Source of the DNA: Stygiolobus caldivivus
GTDB taxonomy: Archaea > Thermoproteota > Thermoprotei_A > Sulfolobales > Sulfolobaceae
Direction of reading: 5' to 3'
DNA length: 64,000 nucleotides
Assembly: GCF_019704315.1 (NCBI RefSeq)
Contig: NZ_AP024597.1
Span: 1,798,001-1,862,000, forward strand
The notes beneath the pieces were generated by a model. It was given only the letters and a program-made list of their open reading frames with translations. It made no database searches and was not told the origin of the DNA. Every line of letters starts with the position of its first letter. Position 1 is the stretch's first letter. Position numbers and translations under genes: made by a program. Shown piece after piece: positions 50,400 to 59,573 of this stretch.

Positions 50400-50738
50400 A
50401 TGCCAAAAAGAGGAAGCGAAAAGACGTATTCTTCCATTAATAATGCATATGTGCTAATAATATTGATAATATTGATGGGAATAGCTATATTAGGAGCAAT
50501 TGCATTCCCTTACTATATTTCTCCCATAACATATTCAAATGGCGGACAGCCTCAAGCGGGGGGAATAGCAGTACTTGCAGCTATTATAATTATGGGAGCA
50601 ATTGCTGGAGTATATTTTATAGAAAACAGAAATTATGAATTAGGAGGAATATTATTAGTTCTAGCATTACTAATTATAGCCGTGTACGTATGGGTATCTT
50701 ATGGATCCGGTGCAATTAAATTTATATTTAACATCTAG
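50400..50738 (+). CDS. Small membrane protein of unknown function
   Basis: A 112-residue protein with a short basic N-terminus (MPKRGSEKTYSS) and three hydrophobic segments at about 17-39, 54-72 and 80-100. It lies 9 bp after carS and about 20 bp before the next small gene, so it is probably in one operon with them. I recognise no family. Confidence 0.65.
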   Translation: MPKRGSEKTYSSINNAYVLIILIILMGIAILGAIAFPYYISPITYSNGGQPQAGGIAVLAAIIIMGAIAGVYFIENRNYELGGILLVLALLIIAVYVWVSYGSGAIKFIFNI

Positions 50739-50758
50739 GTAAGAGGTAATGATAGCCG

Positions 50759-50989
50759 ATGGAGCCTATAAAAATTACACTCTCAAGCGGGAGAGAAATA
50801 GTTATTGATGAAAACGGGGTAAAGGTTCTAAATGAATATGTAAGAACACAAATGACATTAGAACAACTAGCTAAGAAACTTAATTTAACAGGATGGGAAG
50901 AAGCATATGATTTGATAAAGCAATTACCCCCTTATATAATGTGGACGCCTATATCAATATTATCAAAAATGGGTAATAATAAAGCATAA
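50759..50989 (+). CDS. Small unknown protein next to mcm
   Basis: A 76-residue protein reading IKITLSSGREIVIDENGVKVL, then a helical QMTLEQLAKKLNLTGWEEAYDLIKQLP that resembles a helix-turn-helix-like or ubiquitin-associated helical unit. It is convergent with mcm. I see no known family; its size and clean start suggest a real gene. Confidence 0.62.
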   Translation: MEPIKITLSSGREIVIDENGVKVLNEYVRTQMTLEQLAKKLNLTGWEEAYDLIKQLPPYIMWTPISILSKMGNNKA

Positions 50990-51044
50990 GTAAGTGTGTT
51001 CTCGTATTTTAGGAAATAACTTATAAACTTGTTAGGTTTTTGAT

Positions 51045-53105
51045 CTACACTTTTTTATAGCACTCTGGCTTTGACTCGTATATTAATCCTTGTCTCCTCA
51101 TATCTGTAAGTAATTTTTCTATGCTCTGCTTATCTATTCCTATTCTTTCTCCTTCCTTAACAATATCTTTTACTTTTGCACACTCATTCAATGATAGTGT
51201 ATCAATAATTTCTAATATCTTAGCCATTTTCTCTCTAGCACTTTTAGGTTTACCGGTCATAATAGTATCTATATCTATTTTTCCAGATTCTACATCTAAA
51301 CCTACATTCTCAAGAAATATTCTCATAATGTTTATTGCTCTTTCTGCATCTTCTTTTGTAACCTCACCCTTTAGAGCCATTTTAGCATAAGCTTCGGATA
51401 TCCTAATTAAGGCCTCTAACTGTCTTGGAGTAATAATAATAGGTGAATCTGCTGTTTCCACGCTCTTTCTCCTCATTTCTACAAAGAAGTCTTGCAGAAG
51501 TTGCTTTGCTTCTTCACTAAGCTTCGGGAAAACATTCTTTTTAGCGTATGCTATATATTTCTTTAATAAGTCTATTTCAATTGCATTTTGATCCGTAGTT
51601 CTATTTCCATGAACGTTTAAAATATGTGAGGCCAGATATACGTCACTATCACCGGGGTTATCGATCAAAATGAAGATTAGATCGAATCTTGATAATATTG
51701 TCGGGGGCAAGTTAATATTTTCTGAAATTCCTCTCTCCTTTATGTATCTACCTAATTTAGGGTTACCGGCTGCAATAACTGTAGCTCTAGCGTTTAGTTT
51801 GGCTACAATACCTGCTTTGGCTATTGATACTGTCTGTTGTTCCATTGCTTCATGGATTGCTACTCTATCATCATCTCTCATCTTGTCTATTTCATCTATT
51901 ACGGCCACACCTCCATCAGCTAAAACTAATGCACCAGCTTCTAAGTAAAAATCTCCACTATTCTTATCCCTAGTGACTGTTGCGGTTAATCCTGCAGCCG
52001 TAGAACCTTTGCCAGTAGTATACACAGCTCTAGGAGCTACTCTGGATGCAAATTGGAGTATTTGAGACTTAGCTGTTCCAGGGTCTCCTATTATTAGTAC
52101 ATGTATGTCGCCTCTAATCCTAGTGCCGTCGGCAAGAATCTTACTAACTCCACCAAATAGCGAAAGGGCAATAGCTTCTTTTATTTCCCAATGACCGTAA
52201 ATTGAGGGGGCAATAGATGAAATTATTTTTTCCCTTATCCATGGGTCCTTTGCCAAGTCTTTAATTTTCTTTTCGTCTTCCTCTGATATTCTGACTTCAT
52301 CTAACACCTTTTGTGATATTTCAATACTATTTACTTTTAAGTAAAAATCGAAAACTGACTTGCTCCCCCTTTTAACTTGTGAATCTTTCTTGATTTCTAA
52401 GATTCCTACTATTTTAACTCTATCGCCAGGTCTTGCTACATCTACTAGATCGTCTTCAAATACCACCTCTAACTGTCTAGGTAGTTGACCAGGCGGTATT
52501 TCCTCAGGTCTTTCTTGTAATACTGCTTTTTGGTAGTCCACAAAGGTCGACTTATCTTCAATTAGTTTAAATTGACCTGCTTTTCCACACATAGGACATG
52601 AAGATGGTAACTCTATTATTTCGCCCATATCTTCTTCATCAGGCGGCCAGTAGAACTCTTGCATACAATCGGGACTTATATGCTGATACACTGCCTTACT
52701 CAGCCTTTCTTTTACAGGTGTCGATTTTACCAGAATACCTTCAACAGATATTAACTTTCCAATTTCATTACTTCTAATTTTTCTTAGCTCAACAGTTCTA
52801 GGGATGTTGAGTATACGTAAATGTATATTACTTATTTCATATTGATACTCCGGATCTTTTTCTATTATATAATCATAGACTTTTTTCTCTAAGATAGGGA
52901 CTATATCTTTTGGGGAATTAATTAAAACAGTAGCTAAATTCTGGTTAAACGAGAATAGATCTGCAAAGTTTACATAAAAGCTTTTCCTCCTATAAGCTAT
53001 TATCTCATTTATTTGATTTAAATAAGATAGTCTACCCCTATTGTCTTTAAACGTGGTTATAAACTCAATGAATAATTCTCCGTAATCGATTTGTTTAGTT
53101 TCCAA
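51045..53105 (-). CDS. mcm: MCM replicative helicase
   Basis: Hexameric DNA-unwinding motor. The N-terminal domain has the zinc site (HISPDC and CPMC, about 145-173) and OB fold. The AAA+ core has Walker A IGDPGTAKSQILQ (about 338-350), Walker B VAVIDEIDKM (about 396-405), sensor 1 ATVIAAGNPKLG, and the arginine finger LSRFDLIFIL (about 467). The C-terminal winged helix (about 610-686) is present. The length of 686 aa is that of Sulfolobus MCM. It overlaps gins23 by 11 bp, the known archaeal pairing. Confidence 0.97.
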   Translation of the reverse strand: METKQIDYGELFIEFITTFKDNRGRLSYLNQINEIIAYRRKSFYVNFADLFSFNQNLATVLINSPKDIVPILEKKVYDYIIEKDPEYQYEISNIHLRILNIPRTVELRKIRSNEIGKLISVEGILVKSTPVKERLSKAVYQHISPDCMQEFYWPPDEEDMGEIIELPSSCPMCGKAGQFKLIEDKSTFVDYQKAVLQERPEEIPPGQLPRQLEVVFEDDLVDVARPGDRVKIVGILEIKKDSQVKRGSKSVFDFYLKVNSIEISQKVLDEVRISEEDEKKIKDLAKDPWIREKIISSIAPSIYGHWEIKEAIALSLFGGVSKILADGTRIRGDIHVLIIGDPGTAKSQILQFASRVAPRAVYTTGKGSTAAGLTATVTRDKNSGDFYLEAGALVLADGGVAVIDEIDKMRDDDRVAIHEAMEQQTVSIAKAGIVAKLNARATVIAAGNPKLGRYIKERGISENINLPPTILSRFDLIFILIDNPGDSDVYLASHILNVHGNRTTDQNAIEIDLLKKYIAYAKKNVFPKLSEEAKQLLQDFFVEMRRKSVETADSPIIITPRQLEALIRISEAYAKMALKGEVTKEDAERAINIMRIFLENVGLDVESGKIDIDTIMTGKPKSAREKMAKILEIIDTLSLNECAKVKDIVKEGERIGIDKQSIEKLLTDMRRQGLIYESKPECYKKV

Positions 53106-53631
53106 TTATATCACCTATTCCACGGTCAATTATATCTTTTATTATCTTGTAGACTAAAAACTCTTCATTAGTCATTCTATCAATTACGCTTTCATCAGAT
53201 ATATTTAGAAAGGCTAACTGCATTATTTTCCTTATTCTAATTGAAACTATCTCGTTTACGACCTGATCTAATTTCCTTAATTGTTCTAGTGCTTGCAGGT
53301 CATTCTTTTGCTTAAGGTTCTCCCTTAACAGCTGAACCCTATGATAGAAATCTTTAGGGAGTAGTGAAAGAGACGCCGGAGTATTTATAGTCTGCTTTTC
53401 TTGGAAAAGGACTCTACCCAGTTCGTCTACGCTCACCATATCCATTATTTTAGCCACGTTTTTTTCTTGGAGCTTTATACCTAACCACGTAGAAACTTCA
53501 TCTTCGCTGCCCTTTGATAAAGATATTTCTTCAAACCCGTCATCAAACGGACCCCAATCATCTAAGACAAGGATTTTTTTCTTTGTAACCATCATTATTC
53601 TATTAATAGCTTTAATCTTACTGTTTACCAT
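53095..53631 (-). CDS. gins23: GINS complex subunit Gins23
   Basis: Partner of MCM in the CMG-like replicative helicase. A small beta domain (about 15-75, KKILVLDDWGPFDDGFEEI) precedes the helical domain (about 90-178, with LPKDFYHRVQLLRENL and EEFLVYKIIKDII), the B-then-A domain order of Gins23/Psf2-3 type. The start at ATG 53631 is supported by a TTTTAAA box about 26 bp upstream. In S. solfataricus gins23 is also the neighbour of mcm (established). Confidence 0.87.
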   Translation of the reverse strand: MVNSKIKAINRIMMVTKKKILVLDDWGPFDDGFEEISLSKGSEDEVSTWLGIKLQEKNVAKIMDMVSVDELGRVLFQEKQTINTPASLSLLPKDFYHRVQLLRENLKQKNDLQALEQLRKLDQVVNEIVSIRIRKIMQLAFLNISDESVIDRMTNEEFLVYKIIKDIIDRGIGDIIGN

Positions 53632-53672
53632 AAGTTAAGGTTTGTATATTAGCGTTTAAAAGGTATACTATT

Positions 53673-54143
53673 GTGAAACCTGTCCTTTTAGTAACGGCTA
53701 GGAAAAATAAAGAAAACAGATGCACTATCGAGATCTTAAATAGAATATTAATTAAGGACATTAATGCCAAAGTAGATGAAATAATTAAGAATGTTTTTAT
53801 AGTTTACTCAGACTTAAATCCAATGGAAGCTTTCGGATTACTGTACTCGGCTTCTCCTTCATGTGTCTCGAAGATCTACCCTATTAACTTCTTATTATAC
53901 AGTACCAAAGAAGATGAAATAATTAAGAATGTAGTGGATTATTCACGGCAAATAGTTAGCAGTACTTTTTATGTGGATTGTTTTAAAAGGGGGGTTGAAG
54001 TCAGTTGTAGAGAAATTGAAATTGGAATAGGTCTTGGATTAAAGGGATACGCAAAGGTCGATTTTAAGCATCCAGATATAATAATTACAGTGAACGTTCT
54101 ACCTAATTTCACAACAGTTTCCTACTTAAAAAAGGTAAAGTAA
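53673..54143 (+). CDS. THUMP-domain protein
   Basis: A 156-residue protein made mainly of one THUMP RNA-binding domain, as in Tan1/ThiI-type tRNA modification proteins. Typical stretches are KPVLLVTARKNKENRCTIEIL and IVSSTFYVDCFKRGVEVSCREIEIGIGLGLKG...VDFKHPDIIITV (read over about 89-143). There is no catalytic domain, so it may be an adaptor, like the acetylation partner Tan1. The GTG start is about 25 bp from a TATA-like TTGTATATTA, divergent from gins23. Confidence 0.83.
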   Translation: MKPVLLVTARKNKENRCTIEILNRILIKDINAKVDEIIKNVFIVYSDLNPMEAFGLLYSASPSCVSKIYPINFLLYSTKEDEIIKNVVDYSRQIVSSTFYVDCFKRGVEVSCREIEIGIGLGLKGYAKVDFKHPDIIITVNVLPNFTTVSYLKKVK

Positions 54144-54203
54144 TAATTTCGGTTAAGTGTCTCAGTCAAAATATATAGTATTACTTTGAGAAATTAGTAT
54201 AGG

Positions 54204-55463
54204 GTGAAACTTTTGGTTGACATTAAGGACTTAATCGAAAATACTATTGAAGGGAGTACTGTGTTTAATAATACTTCTGCCCTTAACCCAGAGCATATTC
54301 CGGCAAATTTACCACATAGAGAAAACCAAATAAAAGAACTTACTGTATCGTTTAAGGACCTTATTATAAACCCCGGGAGCACCTCAATAAGAACAGTGAT
54401 AGTAGGAAGGACGGGTACCGGAAAAACCGTGACCGCTAAGAAATTCGGAAATGAATTAAAAGGGATAGCAAACCAAAAAGGACTTAAACTATATTATGTC
54501 CATGTTAATTGCCATAGGCAGAGGACACTTTACCTTATGTTAATGGAAATAGCACAGAACTTGAGATTACCTTTACCTAATAGGGGATTATCTTCACAAG
54601 AAACTTTCAAACTAATATATGATTACTTAGAAAGAAAGAACCTTCATTTACTTCTTACATTAGATGAATTTGACTACTTTATAAGCACGTCACCAATAGA
54701 AGATATTTATTTCCTCGTGAGAATTTATGATGAATTGAACGTCAGTGTAAAGAGGCTCCATTACATTTTCATAGTTAGAGAACTATCTACTTTATCAGGA
54801 CTAGATAAAAGTATAAAAGATCATATTATAAAGAATATAATCGAATTCTCTCCTTATACTTCTTCGGATCTTTATGATATATTACAAGATAGGATTATAA
54901 ATGAAAAAGCGTTTAAGCCTAATGCAGTTTCTGATGAAGCAATAAAATTCATATCTGATATACATGGTGCCGATAAAGGAGGAAGCGGTAATGCAAGGCT
55001 CGCCATAGAGACATTAGAGCTAGCAGGTAAAATTGCAGATACCGAAAATGCACCTATTATAACTGTTGAACATGCTAAAAAGGCTAATTCAAAAATTAAT
55101 CCTGAAATGAGCGTTATTACGGATACAATAAAAGATCTAGATTTACACTACCTCCTCCTTTTAAAAGCGATCTCTTCCTTGCATAAAAAACAAGGAGAAG
55201 ATTTCTTCCCTATGGGTAGAGTTGAAGAAGAATACAGAACCGTAGCATCACTATTAGGTGAAGAGCCCAGAAGACATACACAGATATTTGAATATATTAG
55301 AAGGCTAAAACTTATGGGACTAATACTAACTAGACACAGTAGCAAAGGTATGAGAGGAAGAACTACACTTATCTCTTTGCCCATTCCAGTCTCAACAGAA
55401 CTAGAAGAACTATTAGATGGAGAGATTAAAAGGAGGTTGCAAAAATCACGGCTGAGCTCCTAA
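54204..55463 (+). CDS. cdc6-2: Orc1/Cdc6 initiator, Cdc6-2 type
   Basis: AAA+ DNA-binding protein of replication initiation or its control. Walker A is IVGRTGTGKTVTAKKFG (about 66-82), Walker B is LLLTLDEFDYFI (about 153-164), GSGNARLAIETLELAGKIAD (sensor 2) is near 258-277, and the C-terminal winged helix is at about 325-415 (FEYIRRLKLMGLILTRHSSKGMRGRTTLISL region). 419 aa. Location near mcm and gins23 corresponds to cdc6-2 of Sulfolobus (established synteny as I recall). The start is GTG. Confidence 0.9.
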   Translation: MKLLVDIKDLIENTIEGSTVFNNTSALNPEHIPANLPHRENQIKELTVSFKDLIINPGSTSIRTVIVGRTGTGKTVTAKKFGNELKGIANQKGLKLYYVHVNCHRQRTLYLMLMEIAQNLRLPLPNRGLSSQETFKLIYDYLERKNLHLLLTLDEFDYFISTSPIEDIYFLVRIYDELNVSVKRLHYIFIVRELSTLSGLDKSIKDHIIKNIIEFSPYTSSDLYDILQDRIINEKAFKPNAVSDEAIKFISDIHGADKGGSGNARLAIETLELAGKIADTENAPIITVEHAKKANSKINPEMSVITDTIKDLDLHYLLLLKAISSLHKKQGEDFFPMGRVEEEYRTVASLLGEEPRRHTQIFEYIRRLKLMGLILTRHSSKGMRGRTTLISLPIPVSTELEELLDGEIKRRLQKSRLSS

Positions 55464-55474
55464 ATTGTGAAATA

Positions 55475-55702
55475 TTGAAAATACTTTTTATTTTATTTAA
55501 AGAAGATGAGATAAATATAACTAAATTATACAAGAAAACAAAAATAAAATATAACAAACTAGAAAAAGATATATTATTACTGAGAGATAAGAACTTGATC
55601 GAAGTAATAGAAGGGAGTAAAACTAAAGTAATTAGACTTAATTATTCAAATCCTAAAGTCATAATATTAAAAAACCTGTTTGAGGAATTAGACACTGTAT
55701 GA
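55475..55702 (+). CDS. Winged-helix protein downstream of cdc6-2
   Basis: A 75-residue protein with an ArsR-like winged-helix pattern: [46 protein letters not shown] (read over 2-47). The TTG at 55475 is the only usual start, but the open frame extends 10 codons upstream (ELLNCEI would complete helix 1), and AGGAGG at 55431-55436 precedes an in-frame ATC at 55445 by 8 bp, so the real start may lie there. It is coupled to moaC by an ATGA overlap. Confidence 0.68.
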   Translation: MKILFILFKEDEINITKLYKKTKIKYNKLEKDILLLRDKNLIEVIEGSKTKVIRLNYSNPKVIILKNLFEELDTV

Positions 55703-56157
55703 CAGAAGCAAAAGTAGTAGATATTTCTAAAAAGGAAGTAGTACTAAGAGAGGCAAAAGTTGAAGGATTTATAAAATTAAAAAAAGATACTATTAACCTG
55801 ATAAAAGAAGGGAAGATTGAAAAAGGTGATGTAATAAATACAGCTAAAGTAGCAGGTTTTTTAGCTGCAAAAAGAACTCCAGAATTAATTCCAATGTGCC
55901 ACCCTATACCTATAGAGGCTGTTGATATTGATATAAAAATTGAAGAGAACGGATTGAGAGTTATTACATCAGTGAAAGCTCACTATAAAACTGGTGTAGA
56001 AATGGAAGCTTTAACAGCTACCTCTATAGTACTGTTAACAATATGGGATATGGTAAAGAAATACGAAAAAGACCCACAAGGACAGTATCCAGAAACAGAA
56101 ATAAGTAATATTAAGGTATTATCTAAATCTAAGATTTACGACGATAATACCTTTTAG
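55699..56157 (+). CDS. moaC: Cyclic pyranopterin monophosphate synthase
   Basis: Molybdenum-cofactor synthesis, acting after MoaA. 152 residues with the MoaC signatures [28 protein letters not shown] (His in MCHPI, about 67-94), [26 protein letters not shown] (about 94-119) and the catalytic Lys in that region. Overlaps the preceding winged-helix gene by 4 bp and converges on rfcL with a 29-bp overlap. Confidence 0.95.
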   Translation: MTEAKVVDISKKEVVLREAKVEGFIKLKKDTINLIKEGKIEKGDVINTAKVAGFLAAKRTPELIPMCHPIPIEAVDIDIKIEENGLRVITSVKAHYKTGVEMEALTATSIVLLTIWDMVKKYEKDPQGQYPETEISNIKVLSKSKIYDDNTF

Positions 56158-57454
56158 TAGTCTTACCCGTTTTTTTAGCAGGCCATTCACTAACCCTTTT
56201 CTCTTCCTCCATTTTTTCGCCAGATAGAATCGAAATTATTTCTTTTTCACCCTCTGTCAATTCGAGCTCTTTATCTAGCTTTTCTTTATACTTCCGATAA
56301 TATTGTATGAAATACGGAAGAATATCGTCTAATGTTTTAGAGGAAGAATTGTGAAGTTGATAGGATATTTTCCTCGCTAAAGAAGCTAGATTATCTCTAC
56401 TTTCTTTACTCTTAGCCAATAGCTGGATATATTGTGGAAATTGGTATTTTACCCATTTCGCCTTATAACTAGGTTTCTTCTTCTCTAAAGATGCAAAAGC
56501 CGTACCAGGACCCATTAAATCAAAAACGTACGAGAGCAAGTCCCAATCTCCTCTCTTAGCCCTACTTAGAAATATTGATGCACGGCCTAACGCATCATAT
56601 GCTCGCCATACATCTTCTATTGACTCGTACTGTAAAGGTATATTTTCATCAATCCATCTCATTAATAGCTCATAATCTATTTGAGTACTCGTTGCGGCGT
56701 TTTTAGCCTGCCAGTAATACCTTGCCCAAAATATATCTCTCAGGGCCTCAAATGGATCTAATTCTCTATCTTTTTTCCTTACTATTTCTTTTACGGCATC
56801 AATAGTGACTTTTCCATAGCCCTCAGCAACACCTTGAAGCATATTTATCGCGTATCTTGCATCACCTTCACTCTGTTCCACTATATAATCTAGTGCATCA
56901 TCACTGCACTGAATTTTTTCTGATTCACATATTTTCTTCAATATTCGTCTCATGGGATATTTCGTTAACCTCTTTAGCTCTACCATTTTAGCTGCATTCC
57001 TAAGAGGTCTTAGAGAGGGATCCCAAGGGTCATTAGCAGTTAGAATTATAGGATATTTTGTCTTTCGGACAAGTTCTAATATTGCCTCTAATGCACCAGC
57101 ATCTTGTTTAGTATTTATCCCATCTACTTCATCTAATAATATTAATTTGCCGCGTTTACCGAATAGGGATCCAGTGACAGCGGCTTGTTCAGCAATACTC
57201 CGTATCTGCACGAGATTCCTTGAATCGCTAGCATTCATCTCTATTAATTCTAAGTTATAGTCCCTAGCTAATGCTTCAGCTATAGTGGTTTTGCCTACTC
57301 CAGGTGGACCGTAGAGAAGAACAGCTCTATTCTCAGGGACTTTTCCGCTTATCCAACTCTCTATCCAGCCTTTCATCTCCTTTTTGGCATCTTCCTGATT
57401 TTCTATGTCTTGCAAGGATTTTGGTCTATATTTCAAAAACCACTGTAAGGGCAA
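56129..57454 (-). CDS. rfcL: Replication factor C large subunit
   Basis: Large subunit of the clamp loader that loads PCNA. AAA+ motifs: [14 protein letters not shown], Walker [15 protein letters not shown] (about 49-62), Walker [10 protein letters not shown] (about 104-112), sensor [10 protein letters not shown] (about 192). The C-terminal collar and a basic tail ([15 protein letters not shown]) follow. 441 aa. It starts with TTG directly after the rfcS TAA, so the subunits are co-translated in one operon. Confidence 0.96.
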   Translation of the reverse strand: MPLQWFLKYRPKSLQDIENQEDAKKEMKGWIESWISGKVPENRAVLLYGPPGVGKTTIAEALARDYNLELIEMNASDSRNLVQIRSIAEQAAVTGSLFGKRGKLILLDEVDGINTKQDAGALEAILELVRKTKYPIILTANDPWDPSLRPLRNAAKMVELKRLTKYPMRRILKKICESEKIQCSDDALDYIVEQSEGDARYAINMLQGVAEGYGKVTIDAVKEIVRKKDRELDPFEALRDIFWARYYWQAKNAATSTQIDYELLMRWIDENIPLQYESIEDVWRAYDALGRASIFLSRAKRGDWDLLSYVFDLMGPGTAFASLEKKKPSYKAKWVKYQFPQYIQLLAKSKESRDNLASLARKISYQLHNSSSKTLDDILPYFIQYYRKYKEKLDKELELTEGEKEIISILSGEKMEEEKRVSEWPAKKTGKTTKRYYRRKS

Positions 57455-58438
57455 TTATGAACCACCGTATTTTTGTGCATATAATGCTAATTTAGCTAGA
57501 AAAGCCGTTAACTGGATCTCGTCATCAGCCCCTTCCATTATTCTAAATTCAACTTCACCTGCATAGTCAACTAAAATTACCTTTAATTCATCTGGTATAT
57601 TTATTTCGTTCCCTGTAAGTTCCCTATGAACCTGCTTTATTATATCTTCGCCAGATAATCCGTAATTAACTAGTAAGTTTCTTAATTTATCTCTAGCCTG
57701 AGAGAATTTCCCTTGAATTGCTAGATTGATCATCTCTCTAACTTCTTTAGGTTGTGCAAGACCTAGAACTTTATACACAGATTCAACTGTAACTTTCCCG
57801 TATGCTGATGCAGCCTGGAGTATGTTTATCGATTTTCTCATATCACCTAATGTTATATCATATATTGTTTCCAATGCCTTTTGTTCCACTTCAACTTTCT
57901 CGTTCTTAGCAATATACATAAGCCTGCTAACCACATCTTCTTTCTTCAGCGGATAAAACCTAAATAAGGCCGTCCTAGATTGTATGGGTTCGATTATTTT
58001 ACTCAAGTAATTGCATGCTAAAATAAATCTAGTAGTTTCTGTGTATAATTCCATTGTTCTTCTTAGCGCTTGTTGAGCGTCAGCTGTCATATTATCAGCT
58101 TCATCTAATAGAACTACTTTAAAGGGGACCTCCCCTGTCACTATTGTCCTTGCGAATTCTTTAACTTTATTTCTTATTACGTCAATCCCCCTCTCGTCGC
58201 TCGCATTTAGCTCTAGGAAATATTGTCTATAATTTTGTCCATATAGATCATGAACTAATGCCAATGCTGCAGTAGTTTTACCTGTACCAGGTGAACCTGA
58301 GAAAAGTAAATGTGGCATATTTCTCTCTTTAACAAACTTTTTGAGACGCTCAACAATATCTTTTTGATTAACAATTTCATCAAGACTTTTTGGCCTATAC
58401 TTTTCTGCCCAAAGGACTTCTTCTTCCACTCTTATCAC
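57455..58438 (-). CDS. rfcS: Replication factor C small subunit
   Basis: Small subunit of the archaeal clamp loader (four copies per complex). Motifs: YRPKSLDEIVNQKDIVERL (about 14-32), Walker A GSPGTGKTTAAL (about 49-60), Walker B VVLLDEADNMT (about 108-118), ELNASDERG. The usual SRC arginine-finger motif reads SRT here (IIEPIQSRTALFRF, about 147-160), retaining the arginine. 327 aa. The GTG start overlaps the upstream PEBP gene stop by 4 bp. Confidence 0.96.
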   Translation of the reverse strand: MIRVEEEVLWAEKYRPKSLDEIVNQKDIVERLKKFVKERNMPHLLFSGSPGTGKTTAALALVHDLYGQNYRQYFLELNASDERGIDVIRNKVKEFARTIVTGEVPFKVVLLDEADNMTADAQQALRRTMELYTETTRFILACNYLSKIIEPIQSRTALFRFYPLKKEDVVSRLMYIAKNEKVEVEQKALETIYDITLGDMRKSINILQAASAYGKVTVESVYKVLGLAQPKEVREMINLAIQGKFSQARDKLRNLLVNYGLSGEDIIKQVHRELTGNEINIPDELKVILVDYAGEVEFRIMEGADDEIQLTAFLAKLALYAQKYGGS

Positions 58439-58884
58439 CTTCTTTTATACTTTCCCATAATAACTCCTTTATCTATTATGTGCCCTTCCATCATTCGTTT
58501 TAACTCATCAGCAGTGACCCCACTTTTTTCCGGTAACTCTACATCTAAGGCATAAACATTAAAATAATACCTGTGAGGTGGGTGACTCTTTGGAGGACAA
58601 GGCCCCCCATAGCCTACCTTCCCAAAGTCATTAACCCCTTGAATCATGGATGAAACGTTATTAACTTTAGGGACATTTTTAGGCAATTTATTATCCTTTA
58701 TGTTATATATGACCCAATGAATAAAGGTCCCAGCTGGAGCATCAGGGTCTTCAACTATAATTGCATAGGACTTAGCACTAGGTACCATATCCCACTCAAG
58801 GTCTGGAGAAATATCTGAACCGTCACACGTATACTCTTTGGGGATAAAATCCTCATTTTTAAATGAACTACTTTTGACGTTCAT
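58435..58884 (-). CDS. PEBP/YbhB-YbcL family protein
   Basis: A 149-residue phosphatidylethanolamine-binding-protein-like fold. The ligand-pocket motifs are SPDLEWDMVPSAKSYAIIVEDPDAPAGTFIHWVIYNI (DPDAP, about 46-50) and GPCPPKSHPPHRYYFNVYALD (about 94-114). Cytosolic; the family's bacterial and archaeal function is poorly known. Coupled to rfcS by a 4-bp overlap. Confidence 0.92.
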   Translation of the reverse strand: MNVKSSSFKNEDFIPKEYTCDGSDISPDLEWDMVPSAKSYAIIVEDPDAPAGTFIHWVIYNIKDNKLPKNVPKVNNVSSMIQGVNDFGKVGYGGPCPPKSHPPHRYYFNVYALDVELPEKSGVTADELKRMMEGHIIDKGVIMGKYKRR

Positions 58885-58915
58885 AAAGAGAATTGTACAG
58901 TATAAAAATAAAACT

Positions 58916-59554
58916 CTAACTATACTTCTTATTAAGGTAAAATTCTTGCTCCTGATGCCCAGTTTTTGTTATCTTAGCAACTATAACTCCAGTTCCGGTA
59001 TACGGATCTCTCTTTAATGAAGAGAAGATAGCCCTTTTTGCAAGTTCAGCTGCTTCATCTAAAGTTAGGTCTGGCCTATAACCGTCTTCTATTACACCTA
59101 TAGCCTCTACCGAACCGGAACCCGTAGCAGTATAGTCTTCCTCAGTAAAATCACCTAAATAATCTAGATTATATAGCCTAGGTTTATCATCTACTCCTCC
59201 TATTAATATCTGCACTAAATAGGGAAAATACTTAGAAGTAGATAAAACTGTAGCTAAGTAAGTTGACAAAGCCTTTACAGAAATAGGACGAACACCCGTT
59301 ATCAAATTATAATGGTATAAATTACGCAAAATATTATAAATATACTGTAAATCAGCTACACTTCCTGCCGTAGTGATACCTATATTATCTGCAATATACA
59401 AGACTTTTCTAACATATTTATGCGCCACATAAAATCCTGCACTAGCTCTCCTATCCGCTGCAAGGACTACACCATCTTTAGTTTTTATGCCAACGGTAGT
59501 TGTACCTTTTAGAATCTTATTACTAATATCCACGTTCTGCGGTAATTTGTTCAT
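58916..59554 (-). CDS. psmB: Proteasome beta subunit (with propeptide)
   Basis: Catalytic or structural beta subunit of the 20S proteasome. A 17-residue propeptide precedes the Thr nucleophile in [25 protein letters not shown], with Asp and Lys of the catalytic set (Asp in AADRR; Lys in KVLYIADN). [32 protein letters not shown] lies at about 152-183. 212 aa. Sulfolobales usually have two beta genes; which this is cannot be told. It works with VAT at 36956. Confidence 0.95.
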   Translation of the reverse strand: MNKLPQNVDISNKILKGTTTVGIKTKDGVVLAADRRASAGFYVAHKYVRKVLYIADNIGITTAGSVADLQYIYNILRNLYHYNLITGVRPISVKALSTYLATVLSTSKYFPYLVQILIGGVDDKPRLYNLDYLGDFTEEDYTATGSGSVEAIGVIEDGYRPDLTLDEAAELAKRAIFSSLKRDPYTGTGVIVAKITKTGHQEQEFYLNKKYS

Positions 59555-59573
59555 TTAACAAGACCCTGAATAA

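Noticed and set aside
54100-54210. Possible replication origin next to cdc6-2
   Set aside because: The gap is only about 60 bp, and I see no ORB-like repeats or AT-rich unwinding tract. In Sulfolobus cdc6-2 is not known to mark an origin.
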